Shown here: positions 16,634 through 22,376 of the stretch, piece by piece | How the letters are laid out: each line of letters starts with the position of its first letter | Position numbering within the stretch: the first letter of the stretch is position 1 | Source of the DNA: Candidatus Elusimicrobium euhamitermitis | GTDB lineage: Bacteria > Elusimicrobiota > Elusimicrobia > Elusimicrobiales > Elusimicrobiaceae | NCBI GenBank assembly: GCA_031254225.1 | Contig: JAIRUU010000116.1 | Coordinates: 1-22,376, forward strand | DNA: 22,376 nt | Direction: 5' to 3' | Notes under the pieces: model-generated | Seen by the model: the letters and a program-made list of their open reading frames with translations, nothing else | Told to the model about the DNA's origin: nothing | Databases searched by the model: none | Translations under genes and position numbers: made by a program

Positions 16634-16687
16634 AAAAATGATAAGATACTTTTTATCTTTTTCATCACAGGAGGAGGAAAGAAATCT

Positions 16688-16702
16688 GAGGACGGAGTAT
16701 TA
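16688..16702 (+). promoter_or_regulatory. Shared pilin leader with ribosome binding site (copy 1)
   Basis: GAGGACGGAGTATTA sits just before the pilin ATG at 16705 and recurs exactly at 20899-20913 before the pilin-like gene at 20917. GGAG (16694-16697) is the Shine-Dalgarno, seven bases from the ATG. The sequence upstream of both copies is also alike (GGAGAGGAAAAC versus GGAGGAGGAAAG). Confidence 0.65.
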
Positions 16703-16704
16703 TA

Positions 16705-17220
16705 ATGCAAAATAAAAAGCGCGGTTTCACTTTGGTGGAACTTTTGGTCGTGGTTATAATAGTGGTGCTGGTTGTCGTGTTTGCCGTGCCGTCTTTTAAA
16801 AAGGCGCAGGAAAATAATAAAAACCAGCGCGCGCAGGCCGTGCTGCTTGACATTGCCGGCGCGGTCAAAAATTACAGAGTTTATGAACCGCCTGATAATT
16901 CTGGCCTTACGCTGCCGGCCGCGGGGAAGGTTAACGCAGACACGTTTAACCTCAGCTCTTCAAATCAGCTGAACATATTGTTTAAAGACAATCTTTTAAA
17001 ACCCATAGCGTGGGACAGCGGCACGAGCGACAAATATTACGGATACAATTTTTTTGTCTGTTCTGACTACTATATCGCCGGCTGCTGCGGTAAGCCGAAC
17101 GCCGTGGCCGCCATGGTTAACACCGAAGCGGGAAGCGGGCGTTTTAACCCGAGCAAATGCGCCTGGGTAACGGAGCAGGGCTCCATTCAAACCGATTACG
17201 ATTTAGGGACCGGTATATAA
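16705..17220 (+). CDS. Type IV pilin with C-terminal cysteine pattern (pilin 1)
   Basis: The 171 residues begin with a short basic leader and a prepilin peptidase site, KKRG|FTLVE, with Glu5. A hydrophobic helix follows (VELLVVVIIVVLVVVFAVPSF). The C-terminal globular part has FFVC, a CC pair (AGCCG), AxM and KCAW. The same spacing style recurs in the next two genes, so the three are paralogs and probably disulfide-bonded. The class I-like leader of six residues is standard. It is the first gene of the packed pilin cluster; its stop TAA overlaps the next ATG by one base. It could be a pilus subunit or pseudopilin; which cannot be told from sequence. Confidence 0.88.
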   Translation: MQNKKRGFTLVELLVVVIIVVLVVVFAVPSFKKAQENNKNQRAQAVLLDIAGAVKNYRVYEPPDNSGLTLPAAGKVNADTFNLSSSNQLNILFKDNLLKPIAWDSGTSDKYYGYNFFVCSDYYIAGCCGKPNAVAAMVNTEAGSGRFNPSKCAWVTEQGSIQTDYDLGTGI

Positions 17221-17705
17221 TGAAAAACTTAAAACGCGGTTTTACAATGATGGAAATGCTTGTGGTTTTTATTCTGATAGCCGTGCTGGCGCAGGTGGCT
17301 ATCGTAACGTACCGCAGGGCGATACAGGATTCCAAAAACGACCACGCCAAAGCCATTCTGCAGGAAATAGCGATAGCAAATCAGCGGTTTAGGACGGATT
17401 ACCCGTCGGTAAATATCCTCTCCGGCGAGATTCAGGATAATGCCGGTACGGAAACGTGTAAGATTAATAAATTTGACTCCGCGGGCCAGCCGCCGCGCCT
17501 GCTTATTTACTGCGGTTATCTTGAAGACAGGAAGTGGAGCTATTATGATTATAAATTTTACGTCTGCGGCGACGATGCCGGCAAATGCTTCGGCGCTTTG
17601 GCGTACATGGTTGCGCAGAAAGACGCGGGCGACAAATATTATCAAGGCGGCGTAAATCCGTACACGTGCGCTTATAAGACGGTCGGCGGACTGCAAGGTT
17701 GTTAA
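17220..17705 (+). CDS. Type IV pilin with C-terminal cysteine pattern (pilin 2)
   Basis: The 161 residues start at the ATG overlapping the previous TAA (TAATG), chosen over an upstream in-frame start because it puts the prepilin motif KRG|FTMME at the N-terminus. The helix runs MLVVFILIAVLAQVAIVTYRR. The C-terminal half has the paired features IYCGYL, KFYVCG, a further Cys (GKCFG), AYM and TCAY. These align with pilins 1 and 3. Glu5 is present. Coupled translation with pilin 1 is likely. Function as above: pilus or pseudopilus subunit needing PilD, which is not in the window. Confidence 0.87.
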   Translation: MKNLKRGFTMMEMLVVFILIAVLAQVAIVTYRRAIQDSKNDHAKAILQEIAIANQRFRTDYPSVNILSGEIQDNAGTETCKINKFDSAGQPPRLLIYCGYLEDRKWSYYDYKFYVCGDDAGKCFGALAYMVAQKDAGDKYYQGGVNPYTCAYKTVGGLQGC

Positions 17706-17716
17706 CAGGAGTTTTT

Positions 17717-18211
17717 ATGCGTAAGAGCAAAGGTTTTACTTTGATGGAACTTATGGTGGTCGTTTTTATTATAGCTATTTTAGTGGCCGCGGCCGTGCCG
17801 TCGTAGCTTGACAATTTGCGCAGGACGCGCTATAACGAGGGCCTTGTCGCGCTGAAAAAAGTCGCGCAGGCAAACAGGACTTTTATCACGCAGTACCCGG
17901 ACAAATCATTGTCCGGCCTTATTTCAAATACCGACACTAATATCTTCACCGGCACATGCAAGGATAATATAGACAGCACTAAAACAGCCGTGCTTGTCCA
18001 GTGCGGTTATTTAATTAAAGACAACTGGGACAGTCTTGCGTTTAATATTTATGTATGCAATCCGTTGTCCGACGCGGGCGGAGGGTGCTGCGCGAAGGGC
18101 AGGTATGCCAGCATGAAATATAAAAATTTGGCGGCCACATCCACAGCGACGGACTATTGCGGCTACATTAACTCAAATATGGAATTGCAGGAAGTGGGGA
18201 CTCCGTGGTAA
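17717..18211 (+). pseudogene. Type IV pilin interrupted by an in-frame TAG (pilin 3)
   Basis: The gene starts well: AGGAG before the ATG at 17717, prepilin site KSKG|FTLME and a hydrophobic helix ending AAAVPS. Codon 30 is TAG (17804-17806), right where the pilin helix leaves the membrane segment. The same frame then continues intact for 134 codons (LDNLRRTRYNEG onward) to TAA at 18209-18211. That part contains VQCGYL, IYVCN, GGGCCAKG and DYCGY, matching pilins 1 and 2. The downstream reading frame is undamaged, so the stop is recent, a population variant or a sequence error. A single change from TAC or TAT (Tyr) would explain it. Internal restart would lack the leader and helix and could not give a pilin. 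Confidence 0.8.
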
Positions 18212-18831
18212 TGTTAAACAAAAAAGGCCTGACTATTGCGGAAGCGGTCATCTCAATGGTGCTGCTGGCTGTAATTACCGTCGGTATTTACGGGGTGATT
18301 ATGGCGTCCGTCCGCTCCGGCCGGAAGCCGGATATTAAGGAAGAAATGGCCTACGCTATTGAGCAGGCTTCCGCAAAATTTAAAGCGCTTGTGCAAAATG
18401 ATATGTTCTGTATCAAGTGGGACTCTAATGACCAGTGCCTTTTGGTGGACGGCTGTCTTGTTTATGACGCGGCGGGCACTACTTGTACGACGCCGGTGCC
18501 GGGCGTGCCTAACAACGGCGGCGTTTACGCCTGTTCCGCCACGGACTCGGCGTGCTTAGACTTAATAAGGAAAGCTAAAAACAGCAAAGACATTTGCGGC
18601 ATCCCGCTGTCCAACAACCCGATTGTAACATCATATACGGGCGAAATTTTGAGCGTGGACAACCCTTTTAAAACCGGCGACGTAAATTATCATATTACCT
18701 GCGTGGATTTGCCGCCGTCGTGCACTTCGTTTTACTATAATGTTATAGACATGGGCGTTATCTCCGGGGGGGGGAGTTACAACGAAAAACGACGCTATAA
18801 CGTCCAGTTTCATATAGATTGCAACGGGTAA
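18211..18831 (+). CDS. Minor pilin, PilV/GspI-like (copy 1)
   Basis: 206 residues from the ATG at 18211, which overlaps the previous TAA by one base; a GTG six bases earlier is in frame but less likely. The prepilin site is MLNKKG|LTIAE, with Leu instead of Phe at +1 and Glu5 present. The helix AVISMVLLAVITVGIYGVIMASVRSG resembles the PilV/GspI class. The C-terminal domain is Cys-rich (at least ten Cys). A G9 run (18766-18774) codes for Gly-Gly-Gly near the end. The next gene is a tandem paralog with a near-identical first 60 residues. It probably sits in the tip or priming complex of the pilus. Confidence 0.82.
   Translation: MLNKKGLTIAEAVISMVLLAVITVGIYGVIMASVRSGRKPDIKEEMAYAIEQASAKFKALVQNDMFCIKWDSNDQCLLVDGCLVYDAAGTTCTTPVPGVPNNGGVYACSATDSACLDLIRKAKNSKDICGIPLSNNPIVTSYTGEILSVDNPFKTGDVNYHITCVDLPPSCTSFYYNVIDMGVISGGGSYNEKRRYNVQFHIDCNG
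18766..18774 (+). repeat. Poly-G tract (G9) inside a minor pilin gene
   Basis: Nine consecutive G residues code for the glycines in SGGGSYN, about 19 codons before the stop. Such tracts slip during replication. A length change here would alter or truncate the C-terminus. It may also be a sequencing weak point. Confidence 0.7.
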
Positions 18832-18836
18832 ATAAT

Positions 18837-19367
18837 ATGATGAATAAAAAAGGCTTAACTATTGCCGAGGCCGTCATTTCAATGGTGCTGCTGGCTATTA
18901 TCACAATGGGGATTTACGGGGTGATTATGGCGTCCGTGCGTTCCGGCAAAAAGCCGGATATGAGGGAAGACATGGCTTACGCTATAGAAACCGCGTCGGC
19001 CAAACTTCAGGGGCTTATACAGAACGACAAAATTTGCAAAGAATGGAATCCTGACCCTAATTTGGACAACTGCGTTACGCACCCTGACAAATGTTGCCTG
19101 AATTTGACTACTTCCGACGACATCAAGTATAATGATTTGTGCGAAAAGAATTTTGCAAACGTTTATAACCCGGACACTGGCAGCCGTATGAACGTTTCAA
19201 CGCCTTTTCAGGAAAAAGCGGAGTATCATATTGAATGTCTGCTGCCAAAATCCTGCGTGGGGGATTCTAAGTTTTATTATACGTCAACAAATATCGGTAC
19301 GGCGGACGTGCCGCTCTACAATATTAAATTTTTTATACAATGCAACGGGCAGACGCAGACAACATGA
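18837..19367 (+). CDS. Minor pilin, PilV/GspI-like (copy 2)
   Basis: 176 residues from the ATG at 18837 (a second in-frame ATG follows at once). The prepilin site is NKKG|LTIAE. Residues 3-60 are almost identical to the gene just upstream, including a 26-base exact DNA match (18286-18311 and 18912-18937). The C-terminal half has diverged, though YHIEC and the closing IQCNG correspond to YHITC and IDCNG in copy 1. It has fewer Cys and lacks the G9 tract. It overlaps the next gene by ATGA (19364-19367). It is evidently a tandem duplication followed by divergence of the exposed domain. Confidence 0.82.
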   Translation: MMNKKGLTIAEAVISMVLLAIITMGIYGVIMASVRSGKKPDMREDMAYAIETASAKLQGLIQNDKICKEWNPDPNLDNCVTHPDKCCLNLTTSDDIKYNDLCEKNFANVYNPDTGSRMNVSTPFQEKAEYHIECLLPKSCVGDSKFYYTSTNIGTADVPLYNIKFFIQCNGQTQTT

Positions 19368-19948
19368 AAAATAAAAGAGGTTTTACCCTGGTGGAAATTT
19401 TAGTGGCTCTGTTTTTGACCGGCCTGGTCATGGCGGGGCTCGTCGGGCTTTGGGTTTCTTCCTCAAATTTCGCGTCCGCGGGCAAGCAGGAGCTTTTGTT
19501 CAAAAACATGTTTTCCATGGCCGAGAGAACTTTGTACAGAGATATTTCCGAGGCGTCGTACGTCACGGGCGGAAGTTCGTTATGCAACAGATTTCTTACC
19601 GTATATAAAAACTATTCGCCGGATCTTGACGTGCCTAAACAAGGAAGGTGTTTTGTCGCGCCGAACGCCAACTCTTCTTATACCATAGTAGAATACTGTT
19701 TTGTCAACAACAATATTTACAGAGCGGAAAGAATTACCGCATGCGGCACTCAGCCGCCCTCATGCGTCTGCGGGACCGGTTCCAAGCTGCTGCTGCAGGG
19801 GGTAACGGCCCAGCCCACCGCCGCAGTGACGGCTGATACAAATATGGTCACCATATCATTCAGCGCGGCAACGACGCTGGGCAGAGAAAAAAGGCCTCTT
19901 CAGAAAGATTTTAATAAAACTTTTGCGTTTCCTGGCGGGGGGAATTAA
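19364..19948 (+). CDS. Minor pilin, PilW/GspJ-like (copy 1)
   Basis: 194 residues; the ATG at 19364 overlaps the preceding TGA (ATGA) and places the prepilin site KNKRG|FTLVE at the start, so upstream starts are rejected. The helix ILVALFLTGLVMAGLVGLW is followed by VSSSNFAS, typical of PilW/GspJ-type minor pilins. Conserved with the next gene are FLTVYKNYSPDLD, a Cys-x-Cys stretch (SCVCG), and a closing KRPLQKDFNKTF...GGG. It ends TAATG into its paralog. It probably forms part of the initiating tip complex with the PilV-like proteins. Confidence 0.83.
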   Translation: MKNKRGFTLVEILVALFLTGLVMAGLVGLWVSSSNFASAGKQELLFKNMFSMAERTLYRDISEASYVTGGSSLCNRFLTVYKNYSPDLDVPKQGRCFVAPNANSSYTIVEYCFVNNNIYRAERITACGTQPPSCVCGTGSKLLLQGVTAQPTAAVTADTNMVTISFSAATTLGREKRPLQKDFNKTFAFPGGGN

Positions 19949-20553
19949 TGCCGGCTGAAAAAAAGGGTTTTACTCTGGTTGAAGTTCTTGTGGCTCTGTT
20001 TTTGTCCGGTCTGGTTATAGCGGGGCTGGTGGGGCTTTGGGTTTCAACAACCAATTTCGCGTCGTCGTCGCGGCAGGAGCTGTTGTGGAAAAACCAGCTC
20101 TCCGTTGGCGAGCGTAAAATACATAAAGACGTTATTGAGGCCGTTAAGGTTGACGCCTCCGTCTATGCGTGCGAGACGCCGGGCAGCACCAACTTTTTGA
20201 CTATTTATAAAAATTATACCCCTGACCTTGACGGCTGCCTTATTCCTTCTGCGCCGGCTTCCGTGGTATTTTATTGCGCTCTTAAAGACCAGAGTGATCC
20301 GCCGAGATTTACGCTTTACAGGGAAGAAGGGATTATCAAGTGCGACCAGAATATCCAATATAAATGCATATGCAGCCCGAAGAGCGACCTTATTTTGCAG
20401 AACGTAAACAACATTCCTCAGGTCACAAAACTGGTTGGTATGGCCAACAGTTTCGGGATTAAGTTTGCCGGTTATCTGGAAGTCGGCAAAAACAAAAGGC
20501 CGATAATGCTTGATTACGATAAAACATTTAACTCCATAGGCGGCGGGCAGTAA
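19948..20553 (+). CDS. Minor pilin, PilW/GspJ-like (copy 2)
   Basis: 201 residues with ATG overlapping the previous TAA by one base. The prepilin site is EKKG|FTLVE with Glu5, and the helix VLVALFLSGLVIAGLVGLW is nearly the same as copy 1. Both share FLTIYKNYTPDLD, a Cys-x-Cys (KCICS) and a C-terminal KRPIMLDYDKTF...GGG. The middle regions differ. This is the last gene of the uninterrupted pilin run, followed by a 363-base repeat-filled gap. Same likely role as copy 1, with diverged surface residues. Confidence 0.83.
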   Translation: MPAEKKGFTLVEVLVALFLSGLVIAGLVGLWVSTTNFASSSRQELLWKNQLSVGERKIHKDVIEAVKVDASVYACETPGSTNFLTIYKNYTPDLDGCLIPSAPASVVFYCALKDQSDPPRFTLYREEGIIKCDQNIQYKCICSPKSDLILQNVNNIPQVTKLVGMANSFGIKFAGYLEVGKNKRPIMLDYDKTFNSIGGGQ

Positions 20554-20559
20554 AATTTT

Positions 20560-20617
20560 CCTCTCCCTGAAAGGGCGGGAGCCTGCCGATAGCAGCGCAA
20601 CGTAGGCGGGTAAGGGT
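20560..20617. repeat. Palindromic repeat after the pilin run
   Basis: It begins CCTCTCCCTGAAAGGGCGGG and contains GCCTGC (20581-20586) pairing with GTAGGC (20602-20607). The CTCTCC start and CGGGAG core resemble copies A-C, so this may be a degraded member. The gap 20554-20916 contains this and the next three repeat features and no gene. Confidence 0.5.
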
Positions 20618-20643
20618 TCTATACACAAAATACTGTTGTAAAA

Positions 20644-20686
20644 TTCCCCCTTTTAGGGGGAAACCCCCAAAGGGGAAAGGGGTAAA
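20644..20686. repeat. C/G-tract palindrome
   Basis: TTCCCCC (20644-20650) pairs perfectly with GGGGGAA (20656-20662), followed by a second CCCCC...GGGG hairpin. It is part of the palindrome cluster between pilin genes. Confidence 0.6.
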
Positions 20687-20725
20687 TGCGCCGTTATAAA
20701 ATTAAGTTTGGATTTTTACCTTATC

Positions 20726-20744
20726 GGCCCCGAATGGCGGGGCC
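20726..20744 (+). terminator. Possible terminator hairpin after the pilin run
   Basis: GGCCCCG / CGGGGCC is a perfect 7-bp stem with a five-base loop, followed by TTGAATAAATTT. The T tract is broken, so termination is possible but not sure. It may end the 16705-20553 transcript. Confidence 0.4.
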
Positions 20745-20793
20745 TTGAATAAATTTACGACGTATATTTGTGTTTTAAAACCCTCACCTGTGT

Positions 20794-20888
20794 CCTCTCC
20801 GTTTTTCAGCTGCGCTGAAAACGGCGGGGCCTGCGGCCCCTAAACTAATTGATACGCCCGCAAGGCTTTGCGGGCTTTTAGGGAGAGG
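20794..20888. repeat. Cloverleaf-like cluster of nested palindromes
   Basis: The outer stem CCTCTCC (20794-20800) / GGAGAGG (20882-20888) encloses three hairpins. They are GTTTTTCAGC/GCTGAAAAC (20801-20822, one T bulged), GGGGCC/GGCCCC (20826-20840) and GCCCGCAA/TTGCGGGC (20856-20875). CGTATATTTGTGT precedes it, as before the palindrome at 13009. It is not a tRNA: no D or T arm consensus is present. Confidence 0.65.
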
Positions 20889-20898
20889 AAAACAATAA

Positions 20899-20913
20899 GA
20901 GGACGGAGTATTA
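20899..20913 (+). promoter_or_regulatory. Shared pilin leader with ribosome binding site (copy 2)
   Basis: GAGGACGGAGTATTA is identical to 16688-16702. Here too it directly precedes a pilin-type ATG (20917) and supplies the GGAG ribosome binding site. Confidence 0.65.
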
Positions 20914-20916
20914 ATT

Positions 20917-21288
20917 ATGAAAAATAACAAAGGTTCTGCTTTAATGCAGGTTTTACTTATAACGATAGTGGTTGCCACTATCGCGACGGCTATTTTGCGC
21001 ATAGCTATATCGCGCACGACTACTGCCGCCGCCACGGTGCGCACAATTTCCGCCAAGAATATTCTTGAAGGCTGCAACGCGCAAGTGCAGTCCATGCTGG
21101 TGCGTAAGCAAGTAGCCGGAGAAGATATTTCAAATGCTTTGTCGTCGTTTAAGTGTGAGATTCAGGCCGGCCCTGCCGTCGGCGATATTATACAGGTAAC
21201 TGCTAAATATGGCGCTAATGACACCGCAGCGGGAGCGCAGCAGATTATATATTCCATAGACAGAACATCAGACCTGCAAAAACTGTAA
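20917..21288 (+). CDS. PilX/GspK-like minor pilin lacking Glu5
   Basis: This 123-residue protein has a short leader and a cleavage-like site NNKG|SALMQ, then the helix VLLITIVVATIATAILRIA. The start of the mature part (SALMQVLL) is like PilX/GspK proteins rather than FTLxE pilins, and position 5 is Gln, not Glu. GspK also lacks Glu5 and sits at the pseudopilus tip. At 123 residues it is much smaller than typical GspK (about 300), so only the simple fold can be present. Two Cys (in EGCNA and FKCEI) could pair. It follows the PilV- and PilW-like genes, consistent with an I-J-K-like tip set. The shared leader gives a good ribosome binding site. Confidence 0.68.
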   Translation: MKNNKGSALMQVLLITIVVATIATAILRIAISRTTTAAATVRTISAKNILEGCNAQVQSMLVRKQVAGEDISNALSSFKCEIQAGPAVGDIIQVTAKYGANDTAAGAQQIIYSIDRTSDLQKL

Positions 21289-21349
21289 TAAACCCGCTTT
21301 ATTTTTCTGCGGCGGCGTAAAGACCGTGGTTTTTATTAGGATTATTTTA

Positions 21350-21844
21350 ATGAAAAAAGGGTTTACGTTAACAGAACTTTTGGTCGTGGTTCTGATTATC
21401 GGCATTTTGGCGGCCCTTGCCTTGCCGCAGTATTTGAAGGCAGTGGAACAGACAAGGACGGTTGAAGTTTTGTCTTCCGTGCGCGCGCTGGCGCAGGCGG
21501 AGGAGTATTATTTTTTTGATAAGGGCCGTTACACGACAAATTTTCCGTCTCTGTCCGTCAGCAATCCCTCCAGCAGGTTTTATGACATTACCGTCGTTGA
21601 TACGCCGACTTACAATATTACCGCCGTGCGTAAAGACGCGGGCATGGACGGAAACGTCCCGCATTTTCAGTATTTTATGCAAAACCCGCCCACTAAATAT
21701 ATGGGCGCCGTGCTGTGCCTTACGCCTAAAGATAACGACGACGCCAAAGGCGTTTGCGAACATCTCGGCGGCATAGCCGTTCCGGATTATACGGATACGC
21801 CCTATGACGCCTATATTATAGGCACTAGATCCGCCACCGAATGA
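21350..21844 (+). CDS. Major-type type IV pilin (PilA/PilE-like)
   Basis: 164 residues; the ATG at 21350 puts the prepilin site MKKG|FTLTE at the N-terminus and TTAGGA lies about nine bases upstream. The helix LLVVVLIIGILAALALPQYLKAVEQTR is the classical major pilin form, including Pro22-like LPQY. The alpha1-C part (SVRALAQAEEYYFFDKGRYT) is typical of pilins and pseudopilins. Two C-terminal Cys (AVLCLTP and GVCEHLGG) could form the usual D-region disulfide. It ends in a four-base overlap (ATGA) with a secreted protein gene. It is the best candidate in the window for the main pilus subunit. Confidence 0.9.
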   Translation: MKKGFTLTELLVVVLIIGILAALALPQYLKAVEQTRTVEVLSSVRALAQAEEYYFFDKGRYTTNFPSLSVSNPSSRFYDITVVDTPTYNITAVRKDAGMDGNVPHFQYFMQNPPTKYMGAVLCLTPKDNDDAKGVCEHLGGIAVPDYTDTPYDAYIIGTRSATE

Positions 21845-22376
21845 AAAAATTAATATTTTTAGCATTTGCGTTGTCCGCCGCCGGCGCTCTTTTCGCGCAG
21901 GACGACGGGCCGCCGGTCGTAAAAGTTTATACGCCGGTACGCATATCTTTCTTTGGCAGCAATGACGGCAATGACAGTTTTCCGGCAGGCGCGAACGTGG
22001 TGACGGGGCTGGATTTCGGCATTTTTTCCGCGCGCACGCCGACGGTGTACGGCGTTCAGGCCTCTTTTTTAAGCACGGTCGGGAAAGTTTACGGGATAAA
22101 ACTGGCGGGCTTAAGCGGCGTGGGCACCGTATGGGGCGTTGATTTGGCGGGCCTGGGGCTGGCTACGGACACCGTCGGAATAAAGCTTTCCGCGTTTTTT
22201 AAAGACGGGTCTTCCACGGGAATTTCCGCCGCGGTTGTTAACACTGAAAGATATACGCAAGGCATTGCGGTGGCGGGCGTTTTGTACACAAGTTATTTTG
22301 ACGGCGTGGGCGTGTACGGCGTTTACCATCCCGCGTCTCTGGACGACAGCAGGTTCAACGGCCTGGGCATAGGGCT
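21841..22376 (+). CDS. Secreted surface repeat protein, 5' part (runs off the window)
   Basis: 178 complete codons are visible from the ATG overlapping the pilin stop (ATGA). A signal peptide is clear: MKKLIFLAFALSAAGALFAQ, cleavage likely after FAQ or nearby. The mature part repeats a short pattern of about 15-20 residues, hydrophobic-Gly-hydrophobic followed by small residues. Examples are VTGLDFGIFS, VYGVQASFLS, VYGIKLAGLS, VWGVDLAGLG and VGIKLSAFF. This looks like the surface repeats of LA_2272-type proteins or a beta-solenoid/barrel; the family name is from memory and uncertain. Coupling to the pilin suggests co-expression. The C-terminus is outside the window. Confidence 0.7.
   Translation, partial: MKKLIFLAFALSAAGALFAQDDGPPVVKVYTPVRISFFGSNDGNDSFPAGANVVTGLDFGIFSARTPTVYGVQASFLSTVGKVYGIKLAGLSGVGTVWGVDLAGLGLATDTVGIKLSAFFKDGSSTGISAAVVNTERYTQGIAVAGVLYTSYFDGVGVYGVYHPASLDDSRFNGLGIG

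Noticed and set aside
16644..16664. Weak AT hairpin followed by T residues just before the first pilin, read as a terminator
   Set aside because: The stem is only about six A/T pairs and is too weak; it may be chance in AT-rich leader sequence.
17804..17806. Recoding of TAG as an amino acid (for example pyrrolysine)
   Set aside because: TAG is the natural stop of the pilP-like gene in this window, no recoding machinery is visible, and a simple Tyr-to-stop change explains it.
18205..18210. GTG start for the first PilV-like minor pilin
   Set aside because: The ATG at 18211 overlaps the upstream TAA as in neighbouring pilin genes and gives a standard short leader.
17816..18211. Separate gene starting at an internal TTG after the TAG in pilin 3
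   Set aside because: It would lack the prepilin leader and membrane helix and has no ribosome binding site; it is the tail of the interrupted pilin.
20794..20888. tRNA or tRNA-like gene
   Set aside because: There are four stems but no conserved D-loop or T-loop sequence, no plausible anticodon loop and wrong arm lengths.

Overview
The window looks like a chromosomal segment of a Gram-negative-type bacterium, most likely an Elusimicrobiota (Elusimicrobia) lineage. The basis is a complete type IV pilus / type II secretion-like assembly operon followed by a long run of pilin-like genes of the kind that phylum carries in numbers, plus outer-membrane and signal-peptide proteins and moderate GC. 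The phylum call is an inference from gene content (about 0.6).

Layout. Positions 1-579 hold the 3' end of a probable outer-membrane beta-barrel gene, closed by a strong terminator. A tRNA-Ser(UGA) on the minus strand (839-925) is followed on its 3' side by a palindromic element bracketed by a short direct repeat of the tRNA end. Three minus-strand housekeeping or accessory genes come next: an ABC-F ATPase (977-2860), a secreted metzincin-like protease (2978-4345) and the translational GTPase TypA/BipA (4437-6275).

From a clear promoter at 6379-6406 the plus strand carries the pilus machine: a secreted multidomain TPR/OmpA-like/Ig-like protein (6473-8074), a PilM-PilN fusion (8084-9697), PilO (9694-10284), a PilP-like protein (10281-11096) and a PilQ secretin (11105-12697). 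After a repeat-filled gap come the assembly ATPase PilB (13157-14890) and the platform protein PilC (14932-16182). Together these form the expected trans-envelope chain: cytoplasmic motor, inner-membrane platform, periplasmic alignment complex and outer-membrane pore.

The right third (16705-21844) is a set of nine prepilin-like genes, seven of them in a tightly packed run (16705-20553). Three are related cysteine-patterned pilins, one of them broken by an in-frame TAG. Then come two tandemly duplicated pairs of minor pilins (PilV/GspI-like and PilW/GspJ-like), a short PilX/GspK-like protein without Glu5 and a classical major-type pilin. The I-J-K order resembles a minor-pseudopilin tip cluster with I and J duplicated. 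A secreted repeat protein overlaps the last pilin and runs off the end. No prepilin peptidase (PilD) or retraction ATPase (PilT) is present.

The three gaps longer than 300 bases within the pilus locus (12698-13156, 16183-16704, 20554-20916) contain no convincing genes. They are packed with G/C-rich palindromic repeats, several recognisably the same element in different orientations. The other large gap (580-976) holds the tRNA and a palindromic element. No CRISPR array, transposase or phage gene was seen.
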